64,000 bases of DNA. It comes from Athripsodes cinereus (Eukaryota; Arthropoda; Insecta; Trichoptera; Leptoceridae). The notes beneath the pieces were generated by a model that saw only the letters and a list, made by a program, of their open reading frames with translations, made no database searches and was not told the DNA's origin. Positions 33,710-45,572 of the stretch are shown here, in pieces; within the stretch, counting starts at the first letter, position 1, and the number at the start of each line of letters is the position of its first letter. The stretch covers positions 28,126,693-28,190,692 of the forward strand of contig OX388329.1 in NCBI GenBank assembly GCA_947579605.1. The letters are read 5' to 3'. Position numbers and translations under genes: made by a program.

Positions 33710-34255
33710 AGGTAATGACTATCTTAATTGCTGTTTGTGAAAATAATTTTATTCGAGTAATAAATATGAATTGTTGTCATTAAAATGTCGCCATAGAAAG
33801 ATTTTTTTAAGAACCTATTAGGTCAAAAAGCGTTATACTTCTTAGTAAACGATTATATATTAATTTTGAATTGTGGAATTAGAAAAGAGTTACAAAATAA
33901 TAAACATAGTGTGAAAAGGATATCCAAAACTATGCTACAAATTTAGATAAATTATATTTACAATAACGCAACGCATATATCAAATATTTTAATCAGAGCA
34001 ATAAATACCTTTGAGATTATGTGGTACCTAAATACACCATTTATCTTTTTAGGTTATGCACCTCAAAGCTGATACACAAGTATGTTTTTCCTAATACTTA
34101 TATCACCGATACAAAAGATTGCTTTATCACGATATATCATTTATATTGTAATAGTTCAATAAGTAGTAGATTCTCGTTACAAACTTATCAGTTATGTAAC
34201 CACTACTGATACAATACCAAAGTAATTTACATCAATAATAATTACACTTTAATGT
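33710..34255. other. AT-rich intron DNA, nothing recognised
   Basis: No supported feature. Confidence 0.4.
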
Positions 34256-34264
34256 TATAGGGTC

Positions 34265-34450
34265 AGGTACTACTATACTATACTAGACCCTCACACCGTA
34301 TCTGAAGTGAGGTAGGCAGACAGAACTGAATGCCATATAGATCTATCTTTAAATACTTCTTTCGCTGCTTCTACATTCATACGATTTCTCATACATGCGG
34401 TCGATTAATCTACGTGAATTTGAATTTTATCTACGTGATCAAGTCACGTG
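34265..34450 (-). mobile_element. LINE-A 3' end copy
   Basis: Minus-strand end CTACCTCACTTCAGATACGG, then TGTGAGGGTCTAGTATAGTA with a short tandem tail; upstream AGATCTATATGGCATTCAGT matches the copies at 9392 and 36485. Truncated near 34450. Confidence 0.7.
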
Positions 34451-34454
34451 GTTT

Positions 34455-36480
34455 TTGAACAAATATTTCGAGATTTCTGCAGTAAAAAGCGATATATTCA
34501 TTGCTCTTTTTGTGATACACTACGTCCGCATGTAGAAACTTGTTGAAAATAAATAAAAGGCGTATTCTGGGTAACAGTGGACATGTAGACTGATTCAAGC
34601 CTTTGCAAAAAGATGTGGTCAAAAATGGAAGTATTACATTTTCCTTATTCTTCGCACCACTTCTGAAATTCGATTCTTATTGTTTTTCTATTATATTAAG
34701 ATCTTTATTATCGTGGGTCATACCCAGAGATTTCTTAGCTTCAGAATTAAAAAATATATATATAAATAGTGGTGAAATAAGTAAAGTATGTGGTACATCT
34801 ATGATAGTAAAAATCTCACTTTTGAGAATACAAAGTTATCGAGTACATTACGTGATAACTCATTTGAGAACTTTTAATTGGGCACAAAAACTGCGTCAGG
34901 AATTATGGTTTCACAAACAAACCTTCGCATAATTCAATATTATGGACGGAAATAGTGATTTGTTTAGTAAATATTAACACACATATTTTGATTTTTAATA
35001 GAAGACTTGATTACCGAGAATGTCACACAATCACCTCTGTTATAGATATTGAAATACAACACAATTACGTATTGATAAGTACATTAAGGTAATAGGGACA
35101 AAATATTGCGCAACCACAAAATAGTGCATTCATTAATTACTACAATTTTTAATGCGTATTTAACAAAATAATTAAACCATTACGTAAGTAGCACCTATTC
35201 ATAATAATTATCAGTAGAACAATTACTTACATAACGTAAAAAAAATCTGAAAGCAATTTAATAGGACATTAACGCACTTGAAGATAAGTCAAAAATATTT
35301 CTTTGACACAACAGAACTATGTATATAGTGATAATCTAGAAGTTTATTTGACATGATTGAATCCAAATTTATTATTCTCATTCTTAAACACGCCATTGGG
35401 TGTTTTGGGATCGAGAATGGACAAATCCAAACATAGTTATATATTTTTATTATCTAAGTATGAAGAAATATTCCTCGTGTTGAGTTCCATAAAGCTTCAT
35501 TCTTCAAAATAGTCAAATCTTATGAGACTTGTGTGAAAAGTAGCGAAAAAAATCAATGTTATTATGGAAATCAGTCAGAATTAATAGAATTTTCGGGCTC
35601 AACAGACATTGTAGCTCAAGTGGATTTGTCCAGTGTCGATGTACACATTAATAAGATAATTATTATTATATTGCAATAAATTTTATATAATTTTCTATGT
35701 TGTATGCATGAAAATAGTTGATTTTTTTTATTAACTTTACTTTTCTCTGTAGACTTCGAGTTTGTTGGGAGCAAACACATGAGGTGACCATCGAAATTTC
35801 CCGTCATTTCAGAGATTTTTGCATGATTTTTATTAGAATGTTTTTTGCCAAGATTAATGACCTAAGGAGAGGAAAGAAGACTCTATCGGGTTATTTAATC
35901 TATAGTAGAACACAATGCTTGATTCAATTTGTCCAATTACAAAATAAAACTTTAAAATCGTAGGTAGTCACAGTATTAGCAGGTATTTTGTATTTATTCG
36001 AGACAGATTTTATGTATCAATACTTTTAGGGGCTTTAATCGTCAAGAGATAATTTCACAACTTCTTAGTAACAAAAATGATATGAATCTAAATGCATTTC
36101 ACAATAATTCAAAGACAAATGTATCAGAGACTTTTATTTTGTCAGATAAAATGCAATATTGATGAGTACGTGACAAAAACAATAACATCATTGTTATTGT
36201 ATTGATTATCTTGATATTATACTTTAATCCTATAATATATTCAGTTTGACAAATGCAATGAATGAATGTCAAAATGTTGAATACATAAATTTATTAAAAA
36301 CAACATCTGATTTAATATTGGTTACTATGCGTATATTTTGATTGATCTAAAAAATAAGACATATAAAACAAATAGCAAGTTTCTTTCCTGATGTAGGGTT
36401 CTTCAAAATATCAAAGAATTGAAGTCATTCAATATCAAAGTTTTACTGTCGTAATTTACATTTTTTTTTATAACAGAAAA
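34455..36480. other. AT-rich intron DNA, nothing recognised
   Basis: A 109-codon frame (34603-34932, +) and shorter ones show no family character. No shared repeats seen. Confidence 0.45.
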
Positions 36481-36484
36481 AAAT

Positions 36485-37165
36485 GAAAAGTCTGTTTTAT
36501 TCTGGGGCTTTCGAGACATGGACGTGGTTGAAGAAGGACGAAAGTGGAATAAATGCAGCGGAGATGCAATCGCTAAGAAGAATGGTTGGTAAAACGCTGC
36601 GTGATAGAGTGAAGAATGAGCGGATGTAAGAAGTGTTGTGGACAAAATGCGCGTGAATAAGCTACGGTGATTTGGACATGTCAAACGAATGAACGAGGTA
36701 AGAATGACAAAGAGGATATACTTGTCAGAAAGAAAGGGTGCGAGAGTCCGAGATCCACGTGGCTTGATCACTTGGATCAAATTCTCGACGACGGCCGTGT
36801 TTGAGTAAGAGGAACTGACGTGCGTGCATTGCGGCGTACAGACAGCTGGATGCGAACGTCAATCATCAATCAAAAATCTTTCGGCGACAATTTGGAGCAT
36901 TCTCCGAAGAAAAATTCGAATGAATGCCTTCGTTACCCGTCCATGAGACATAACGAAGGCATTTCTTCGGAGAATGCTCCGAATTGTCGCCGAAAGATTT
37001 AAGATTTTTCCTTGATGATTGTCGTTCGCATCCAGCTGTCTGCAAGCCGCCAATGAAAAACTGTATGAATGTGGAGGAAGCGAAGGAAGTGTGTAAAGAT
37101 AGATCTATTTGGCGTTCCGTTCTCTATGCATAGTTGGGACACGGCGTGAGGGTATAGTATAGTAT
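36485..37165 (+). mobile_element. LINE-A copy split by a fold-back element
   Basis: 36485-36829 reads ETWTWLKKDESGINAAEMQS and LRRMVGKTLRDRVKNERM before frameshifts, down to the RACM block. After the fold-back insertion (36830-37052) it resumes MKNCMNVEEAKEVCKDRSIW and ends near a GACACGGCGTGAGGGTATAG tail with TATAG repeats to 37165. Confidence 0.8.
36830..37052. mobile_element. Fold-back / MITE element inserted in LINE-A
   Basis: Arms of about 105 bp are inverted copies: AGACAGCTGGATGCGAACG at the left and CGTTCGCATCCAGCTGTCT at the right, continuing through AATCTTTCGGCGACAATT and CATTCTCCGAAGAA to a central CCTTCGTTA/TAACGAAGG stem with a 14-base loop (36937-36950). The host LINE frame resumes cleanly after the element, and an AT dinucleotide on each side (36828-36829, 37053-37054) is compatible with a 2-bp target duplication. 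No coding capacity. Confidence 0.8.
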
Positions 37166-37169
37166 AGCT

Positions 37170-37690
37170 TTCTAAGGAAAAAAAAAACATTAAAAAAACT
37201 CTTAAGAAACCGTGTATGAAACGCAATAGTAAGCTCATGAAAATGTTTACCCTGAGACAGACACATATAAAATAGTTTGTTATATAACGAGCCGGTATAA
37301 CAACACGTTAAATTAAACAAACAGCTAACTTCGTAATATAATGTATGTTGATTACCCTAGTGCTAATTATTGTAGGTAAATGACATATACAATATTGTCA
37401 GAGTACTTAGTGGTAAATGTTTGTACTTCTACAATACGTATTTAGATAAGTAAACAGTGTCTTTAAACATAATGAAACAGTATTTTAAATAATTTAAAAT
37501 ATTAAATAATACTGTTTCTTATTTAACAGAGATGTATACAATGTATTCCACAAACAAGCTTAGCGCGTTCATCGACAAATCGACTCTATTATTTGCACCC
37601 CCACCTACATAATATCCCGTAATAACTTTATAAGTATATTAAATGTATAATCCTAGATGAATGGTCCTTTCTTGGTTTTAGTTCTGTACT
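37170..37690. other. AT-rich intron DNA with one small hairpin
   Basis: GAAACAGTATT/AATACTGTTTC arms at about 37470-37512 form a small inverted repeat. Otherwise nothing was recognised. Confidence 0.4.
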
Positions 37691-37692
37691 CA

Positions 37693-37730
37693 GCCCTGAA
37701 GATGCTAATTCGTTGGTGAAAGCCCTAGGC
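37693..37730 (+). ncRNA. Hammerhead-like ribozyme motif 3
   Basis: GCC (helix I), CTGAAGA (37696-37702), hairpin TGCTAATTCGTTGGT, GAAA (37718-37721), GCCC, TA, then GGC pairing with GCC. Helix I is only three pairs and helix II includes G-T pairs, so this copy is weaker than motifs 1 and 2. A CAGTGTTGTTTT motif lies about 60 bases downstream, as in the others. Confidence 0.4.
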
Positions 37731-37799
37731 GTTTTTGTTGTATATCTACGTTGTGTACAGAATCGTGAATCAAAATACAGTGTTGTTTTGATATAATTT

Positions 37800-38725
37800 T
37801 CAAATTACGTATCTATTAAATACATCATACGATACTTGCTTGTGAACGAGTGACTTGTTGAGTATAAAGATGAAAAACAGCTCAATTTATTTGCGTTTAA
37901 AATACTTGTTTCGATTGGAGATTTTATTTCTGTAATCTAGACCGATTCTAAGCTCATTAAACATGTTATTATGCAAGTAACAGCACTAAACGTTAGAAAA
38001 GAACAACACCACCGTTTTCTTAGCTATTCCTCTCATAGCTATGAATCTCGGTTAGATTGGCTGGATGGAGAGCCAGCTAGACTCATTAACAAATTTTTGG
38101 TTCGCATTCGGCAGAGGCATTTATGACTAAGTTGACATTTTTTCCCCTTTATTAACATGCAGTAGGAATCCGAATTGCTTTGCCTCTTTCTAGGATAGAT
38201 CATGATTCATGAATTAATACGTAAGAATTTATTACAGTGTCAAATAATTTATGAATTATTAGTAATTTCGATGACATTTAGGAAAGAATATTAAAGGTGA
38301 AAATAAAGGAAATAAAAAGATGTATATAAAATAAAATAAATAAATTGTTTAGTTAGTTTTGGTGGTATACAAATTACGCCAAGAAAAGTAAATATACAAA
38401 TAGGAGAATTTCTTTCGCAACAAAATAATACAAAATATGTCACAAATCAGAATACAGCATGCGATAAATTACAAAGTCAATATTTGCAATGCAGTGGATA
38501 CTAAAAATGTAATTGTTAATTTGAACACATCGACATAAACAGAGAGCAAAGCAAATAATATATACATTTTTATCATATTAATATGTACAATTTCAATTTA
38601 AATAATTTGTGGATACAATAAATGGATGTTGAATAATAAAACGTGTCTTTTTATGATATTTCTTAATGCATGCAGAATATCTGACAGACTTATCTCAATT
38701 GCAAAGAAATTTATGGAAAATAATC
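37800..38725. other. AT-rich intron DNA; one unassigned GC-richer patch
   Basis: At about 38040-38120 (+) a short frame (LDWLDGEPARLINKFL) looks coding-like but matches nothing I recognise; probably transposon debris. Confidence 0.35.
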
Positions 38726-38730
38726 AGTTT

Positions 38731-38868
38731 TTGGTTAGATGGAAGAAATCACTTTATAGTGATAATCTCGCCACTGCACATCGTCCTAGTTTTTAAAAAA
38801 ATTATACTATTTTGTTAACACTGTTATGTAATGATGATGTGCAAGAAGAATAAATAAATAAATAAAAG
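38731..38868 (+). mobile_element. LINE-J 3' UTR copy
   Basis: GGTTAGATGGAAGAAATCAC, then GTGATAATCTCGCCACTGCA and a GTAATGATGATGTGCAAGAA end with AATAAATAAATAAA. The TAATGATGATGT ending is shared with 51735-51797. Confidence 0.55.
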
Positions 38869-40403
38869 TTTTATTTATCTACGCGCAAGCAATCAGTATC
38901 TACAATCTTGTGTTGTGAAGACTGAGTAATTGAGACCCAGAAATCGAATCCAGACCTCCAAAACCGATTATTAATAATGAAGCAATAATTTACGGAAAAA
39001 ATGACAGTATTGTTTTGTGTTGTGAAAGTGCAGTAATTTCGCAGTGGGAATCGAACCCATACCTCCAGAAATCAGGTCACTGAACATTATCAAATATTTT
39101 TTTGTTACGCTCATTTTATTGGCTTGGTAAAAGGACAACCTTTTTTATTTCTTGTTCTGTCCAAAAGTTGACAACATAATATAAACAATAAACAGACATA
39201 CAATTTATTATTAAAAATATATTACCAGTTTCATATGACGAAAATATACACAAAAAACTGGTCATTATGAGACAGTGTTCACCAATACATTGACATCATA
39301 CTAAGGAGTTGAGTTAAAGATGTGATCTGACTGTTTAATTTGTTAATTTATATTGTTGAATACTAGTGTCTTAGTCCTGAGCAAATTAGGGAATATTAAT
39401 TAAATTCGATAATGAGGTGGCAAAAAAGAGTTATCTGTTTCAATAAAATTTGCAAGGGAATAGTAGTTCTGAACAGCTAAAATCAAAAATTTCACAAAAG
39501 TATTTTAACTATTATAATATTTTGATAAAAGAACTAACTTCTTATAAAAATGCTACAATGCTTAGAAAATCAATCTGGAAATATTCCAGTATCGCGACAT
39601 TAACTGAAGAAGGTAGTTTATACTGATGGTATTTTCTTCTGCACTTATACATACAGTAGTCAGCTAGGAATCGAACCCAGAGTCATGAAAGAAAAGCTAG
39701 TTTTCATCCACTACACATTACAATAAACACTATGGATGATAGCTTGTACAGAGGGCATTCTTTCATGCAGTCATACAGCAGCAAGCTGGGAATCGAACCC
39801 AGTTTCACTTGATATGGATACACAAATTCAGTATTGCAACAATTACACAAAATAATAAACTTAAGATGACAGTTTGTATAGATATTTTTTATATGAACAA
39901 ACCAGCAGACAGTCGGGAATCGAACCCAGATCAACGTGTAACTACTATATAAACTTTTAGTAAAGATGATAGATTATATAGAGGGTATTTAAAATATAAA
40001 CATAACAAAGAAATGCCTATAATATGTTATGGATATTTACACACACATCCATATTTATACATTTCGTAAGTATTAGATTTGTATTGGAGTCCATGGCCTT
40101 AATAAACACAACCACATACAGAAAGAGAATAAATAATACTAATGAAATCACATACAATATAAAAATATAGATTCCAAGATCAAGGACAAGAGAGTGGGAG
40201 TGGTTACACATGTTGTTTACTTATTTTATGAATATTTTATTACACTTATACTTCACAAGCAATGCTGCTATATGAGTACTTAACATTATCTAGGCATTCA
40301 GTGCACGCTCATTAGTTTATCTGTCTGTAAATATAAAGTCTATCAGTTCTACTAAGTCTCAAGACCCGCAACACTAAATGCTCTATCTCCAAAGCCCCAT
40401 AAT

Positions 40404-40937
40404 GTTAAACATATTTTGAACCACTCTAGATTAATCATTCCAGCCGATCACACTCATCCATAGTCAACCTATTTGAACAGGTATTAACTAGGTATGTTGT
40501 ATATTATGATACACATACATATGTGAACTTCCTTAAGGAGTGCACAACACATAGTTTCGACGCTTTTGAATCCACTTGAGGCTTGGTTAAGAGTACTCTT
40601 TAAACCTATGTAACATTCTCAATTCCTGTGTCATGCGTATCACATGACTTTAAATTTTTGAACTATATATATACAAATTCCAAAAATTTCAAGTCATGTG
40701 ATAAGCATGATACAGAGGAATTGGGCATGTTACCTAGGTATAAAGAGTAATCTTGACCAAGCCTTAAGTCGATTCATAAGCGTCGAAACTCTGTGTTGTG
40801 CACTCCTTAAGGAAGTTCACATATGTATGTGTATCATATACAACGTACCTACCTAGTTAACACCTATTCAAATAGGTTGACTATGGATGAGTGTGATCGG
40901 TTGGAATGATTAATCTAGAGTGGTTAAAATGTTTGAC
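40404..40937. repeat. 534-bp long inverted repeat
   Basis: Arms 40404-40660 and 40681-40937 are inverted copies with scattered differences and small gaps. Matching anchors are CCACTCTAGATTAATCATTC, GAACTTCCTTAAGGAGTGCA and their complements, with a 20-base AT loop between. RNA from either strand would form a hairpin of about 250 bp. The ends show no clear terminal motif or target duplication. Confidence 0.85.
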
Positions 40938-40994
40938 ATCTACACTTCTAGTAAGTAAAATCCAGTTCCCGACATCCAATTGTGTCAAAAAATT

Positions 40995-41105
40995 CATAAC
41001 CCCATAATGCTGTTATTGTTGGCATGTAGAGGACAAATAGTATGTTTATTACATGCATTAGTAGTTACTCCAGCTGTAAAAGATGTTGTGATAGACATAT
41101 ATAAT
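40995..41105 (+). repeat. SINE-B copy 6, degenerate
   Basis: TGTTGGCATGTAGAGGACAA, ATTACATGCATTAGTAG and GATGTTGTGATAGACA align with the 3' half of SINE-B in plus orientation; the tail is decayed. Confidence 0.5.
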
Positions 41106-42244
41106 TTATATAGTTATGTTTTACAAACAGCTACCATTTACAGGACACTTAAAAACACATGGATAAATAAATATAAAAATATTGCGTTGAATTGCATTGA
41201 ACCAAGTATTATTGTTTATTCAACTATTTTGATGAATCATGTCGATGCAAAATGTTGGTGAGGTTAATCTATTAGTCTTACGAATTACAATGTTAATGTA
41301 TTCGCATATCAAACGCATCATAAATTATGTATAATAATTAAATATGATTAGAATAAATTAATGCAAGAATACACACATTTTTATATGTTAGAATGTAAAA
41401 TAGTAATACGTGTTCACATAGTAAAAAAAACATTAATAAGGAAACTTCCAGAAAGAACTTACTCGCAAATGTAACTTATAATTTATCTTATAATCCTGTA
41501 ACAATATATGTGATTTTTACAGTCCCAAATATATGTCTTAACATCCTCGTAAGAACTATAGTTGTGTGATAAAGGCAAAATAAGTTGGCTGCGGGATTCG
41601 AACCCGGGTTACCTCAATTGAAAATGTAGTAATTGGAATATATAATAATAAAGATGATGATGTACTAAATATCTTAAAAGTAAGCAATATGCTTTTGTGG
41701 TGAATGTGGAGTAACTTGACAGTAGGAATCGAACCTAATGACTGTCATTTGGAAGAAAGGAATTGTAAAAAAAAACTCTGTAATGAAAAAAACTATAAAT
41801 TAAATATGTTGGCTTACACGTTCATCCTTTAATTGTCATGCTTTTAAATTTGAAACTAACATCAAATGGTACAGATTATACAGTTTGGAGTAGGATTCAA
41901 ACCTTACACCTCCAGATCAGAAGAGCAAAACATTATCACAAAGCTTGAAAAGATTAAATATCTTAAAATGTAACAATACAATACGCACAGGTACTGTATT
42001 TATTTGACATATTGGGATTAGTATGTTTCCTTCAAACATTTTGTATAATACATTTGACAGCTAATGAAATAACATAATATCAATTTACAACATTTCGCTG
42101 ACATTTACACTATTGGCCATAAAGAAATTGTTCCATAAAATCTGATTTAATTTGAATTCAAACATGCAATATCTTATGATGAATTACTTGACTAAAACAC
42201 ATTGGGAATTGAACCCAGCATCTTATTAATTCTAAGACAATTTG

Positions 42245-42895
42245 GAGACTCTTCAAGCTTATTGCAAATTGAATTTCTTTTGAATCTGTCAAATGTAAGT
42301 ATTTTTATTACACTGTTAATGTGTCCTATTCTTATCAAAAAAATAATATTTTCATGAAGAACTGTGATTATTTTTGTCGAAAGATAAACACATTCAAGTG
42401 ATCGCACACATTATTATCAATTTTATCTTTATAACTCTTTTTTTACTTTGAGTTCATAACACAAATGATAATGACAAGGTAGAAATGTCTAGAACATTTT
42501 TAGAAAACAAGTTTTATAACTCTTGTTGACATAATTTAAAACAAATTCATTTTATACTGAGTTTAAATAACTACATAAAAAAAATATTGATTGCATATGA
42601 TATAATAAATAGTCTCTGTGGAACCCTAGAATAAATTTGAATGTCTTATTTCTCTACAATTGTTTTTGAGTGTCCTGAAGAAAGATTAATATTGCATGAC
42701 TTCTAAGACATTTGATACCATATCAGTAATAAGACATTACAAAAGATGATCTAACACCACTAGACTCAATTGTTTTTACATTGCAATGGCACAGAGAAAA
42801 TATTCATTGTATTTTAATACAACGTAAGTCTGCTGGCTCAATCATATAAAATAAATATCATAATAAGATTAGTAAACTGTACATTAATTACAAAT
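42245..42895. other. AT-rich intron DNA, nothing recognised
   Basis: No supported feature. Confidence 0.4.
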
Positions 42896-42897
42896 TG

Positions 42898-43200
42898 AAT
42901 AGGAGAGCATGCACGAGAAATTGTGTGACAGTAATATAAGCAAAAAGTGTTTGCAAGAATACATAAGTGACACTCAATTCTTTCTTTTTCAAATAGAGAG
43001 ATATATCTGGGTTTTTAGTATAAACACAAATACAACATTATACACTTTTCACAGTAAGTTAAAAGCTTGCGTTGTGAAAAGGGAGTTTGCAGGCACCTGG
43101 GATCGAACCATGCACAAGGCCAAGACTCTACCTCCAGCCTATCGACAAACTCTGGCTATCTTTAGCCTATCTTGCAAGGAAAGTGGTGTGATGATGTAAT
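42898..43200 (+). mobile_element. LINE-A 3' end split by a SINE-A
   Basis: 42898-42983 aligns with the RRACMRNCVTV...KSVCK part of LINE-A. After the SINE-A insertion it ends TAGCCTATCTTGCAAGGAAA, then GTGGTGTGATGATGTA, equal to the AYPARKAA tail. The SINE lies exactly inside the serine-rich SILSAYP codons. Confidence 0.7.
42984..43155 (-). mobile_element. SINE-A copy 3, nested in LINE-A
   Basis: Minus-strand copy: head GTTTGTCGATAGGCTGGAGG, B box GGTTCGATCCCAGGTGCC, body and a short degenerate A-rich tail. About 15 bases next to the B box are missing compared with copy 2. The flanks ATTCTTT and TATCTTT share TCTTT, a possible decayed target duplication. Confidence 0.8.
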
Positions 43201-43204
43201 TGTA

Positions 43205-44370
43205 TACAAAATGATATATTGTCACACAAGAGATAAATTTGAAATGAATACTAATGCAAAAATATTTTCAAATTTACGCAGCACAAATACAGAGTTAGAA
43301 CAAAACACATAAATAATTGTTAGTAACAATTCCGCATAACACTTATGACACAAAAACAATTATACAACAAATACGCAGCAAATTTAGTATTAAATATACA
43401 AACATAAAAATGATAAATATGTTAGAATTTTGAATAGGGTTCTTGGTCAATTTGAAATACCACCGTTTTAAAATGACATTATTATATTACGAAATTGTAA
43501 TCTATGGACTAGGTAGACTTTCTTTACTTTTTTTAATCTCATATTCAATGAAAAATATTGTACATTATATTTTATGGTACAAACTTAACTATATTCAAAG
43601 AAAGAAATGGTCCTTGCTTTTTTTTAATTACTTTTGTTAGGTTAGGTTAACTCTTCCATTTATCTCAACTTTTATATTACGTAATTCAATATATTCCTTA
43701 AGAACAAAGAACAATACAAGGAAAACTAGTCAAAATGTCAGGAAATTATATAGAATTTACACAAAAAATATTGTACTACACATGATATATGTGATTTATG
43801 TAAGACGAGAAATGAGTGACAAGCGTCTATTTGTTTAAGTCTACGAATGTCACACTTACAAATATTAGATTAATGTTTTACTTGTTATACATTCATTATT
43901 CAATAAATTCTGAAGCGTTTTATATTGAAATCTGAATAAAATGTTTTATTTATGAATTTGGTATCGAAATTTGTGGCCAGAAATAGTGTAAGACAAAAGA
44001 GATTTAAATATATTGTAAATGAAGTATTTAAAACAGTTTTCTTCTCAGCCTGGGACTGGATGAACCTGAAAGCTAACTGCGTAGTATTCTGGTTTGAATA
44101 GACATTTCTAGGATTTGTGCACTGACTGGGTGCCCTATTGATGTGTGAATTAATAGAATTACAGAAATACGGATGCAAACCCAGTGCGGTAGTATTGACT
44201 GTATGAGGAATATGTATATATTGTAATTAATTATAATTGAATTTATTTAACATTTTATAGATGAACAAAAGATGTTATTATAATAAATAAATTAGTAGTT
44301 AACAAGTAGGTACTAAGAGAACTGTTCATGTATTTATAGAAATAAAATGTGAATACGCGATTTAGAGTTC
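43205..44370. other. AT-rich intron DNA, nothing recognised
   Basis: No supported feature. Confidence 0.4.
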
Positions 44371-44372
44371 TA

Positions 44373-44635
44373 CTACTACTACTACTATACCATCACGGCA
44401 TATCCCACAAGTGGGGTAGCCAACAGATCAGCTGCATGTAAGAAACATGCAAACTGTCCTCTTCGTGCCAACACAAAATCAAGACATTCAGGATGGGTGG
44501 CAAACCTCATCGCTGAATTTAAGATATACAATGTCTTAATTTTTTTGAACACCTGCCTTTTACAGGACACTCGAAAACTTACGCAGAAGAGTGGGAGACC
44601 AATTCTTTACCGGGTGCTCCATGGGCCAATTTTAG
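44373..44635 (-). repeat. SINE-B copy 7, near full length
   Basis: Minus strand starts ATGGAGCACCCGGTAAAGAA and ends CTACCCCACTTGTGGGATAT, then GCCGTGATGGTATAGTAG with a (TAG)n tail (44371-44392 on plus). With the copy at 30157-30418 it sets the family length at about 260 bp. The 61-codon frame at 44385-44570 parallels that copy. Confidence 0.85.
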
Positions 44636-44639
44636 AGTT

Positions 44640-45570
44640 AGATTTAGATTTAGAGTTCTCTATCATTTAATTGTTATTGTTCTTCCAAAAATTATCCATT
44701 TTGGTATGAGGCAAAAGAGGTATAATGCTAGTATTAGTAATAAGAAGGTGTAGAGAAAGATTGCATCAGTTGAAAACAAACAGAAATGTTACATAAGCAT
44801 CATATTTTCATAAATGGTCAGCGAATAAATAAAGTGAAGATGATTATGAACAATAAATCACAAACTAATATCATAAACATATTAAATTTATTGTTGTGTA
44901 GGAGCCAGAAGATGTGTATGTTAAAATAATATTAATTATTTTTCTTGTCGCCTTCCAAGATAGGTGTGAGAAGTTATCAAAAAGGTGATAACAGGAATGC
45001 TTACGTGTTTTCAATTAGGTAACAAACTCAGTTTGAAGATGATATTTTATGATAAAAGTAATGAACAAATACTGTTATATAACAAAATACAATTTAAAAG
45101 TAAAAAATAGACTAAAAAACATGAATATTTTAATGCAAATCAATTCAGTCTTAGAATTAATAAACAAAATGTTTATAAATAGTATGTATTATACTGTATT
45201 ATTTATTGTTTTGAAGAAAACCGGTACTTGAATCAAATACCAAACATACTGTAAGTATATCATAAGAGACTTTGCTCTCAGAGGTACATGAAATGAGTAA
45301 ACACGTTTTATGCATCTACCCATGTCATCACTCAACATTATTCTCTTCCAATAATATTACTAAAACTATAAAAAAAACTGCATTAAATTACTTAAAAAAT
45401 ATTATAGAAACTACATTAACAAAAGAGTTACAATTTGTATTGTAAAAATACGAATAATTCTTTATTTTTTGGTATTGGATATTTTGTTTACTTTAGAAAG
45501 TTACTTATCCTAAGTTGGTTTTAGACATACATTTGTTGTAGCATAAAATAATAATATTTTTATTAGACAT
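44640..45570. other. AT-rich DNA just inside the catalase intron
   Basis: The first 930 bases of the catalase intron after exon 1. No conserved element or repeat recognised. Confidence 0.4.
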
Positions 45571-45572
45571 AC

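Larger units (their letters stand above)
38900..42240 (-). repeat. Cluster of tRNA-like B-box motifs (degenerate SINE array)
   Basis: At least nine sites on the minus strand resemble the T-arm GGTTCGATTCC: near 38938, 39047, 39667, 39788, 39913, 41592, 41723, 41886 and 42207. The three at 39667-39913 are spaced about 121-125 bp and share a flanking GATGATAG.TTGTA.AGAGGG text, so this part is a degenerate tandem array with a unit of about 120 bp. No complete cloverleaf with an acceptor stem could be built at any site, so these are not functional tRNA genes. The array is interrupted by the long hairpin at 40404-40937 and by a SINE-B trace. Confidence 0.5.
21476..45572 (-). other. Single 24,097-base intron of catalase, filled with mobile elements
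   Basis: The donor GTATGT begins at 45572 and the acceptor TTTTGTTACAG ends at 21476 (minus strand). Both flanking exons are in phase 0. The intron holds at least three LINE-A copies, SINE-A and SINE-B copies, a hAT element, fold-backs, a 534-bp hairpin, a cluster of tRNA-like motifs and several hammerhead-like motifs. No nested host gene was seen. Confidence 0.9.

Noticed and set aside
38900..42240. tRNA genes suggested by GGTTCGATTCC-like motifs
   Set aside because: No site has a matching acceptor stem, anticodon arm and A box; they are tRNA-like repeat remnants.
38900..42240. CRISPR-like array
   Set aside because: Spacing of the shared motif is irregular, the shared unit is a Pol III B box, and the DNA is animal nuclear sequence.
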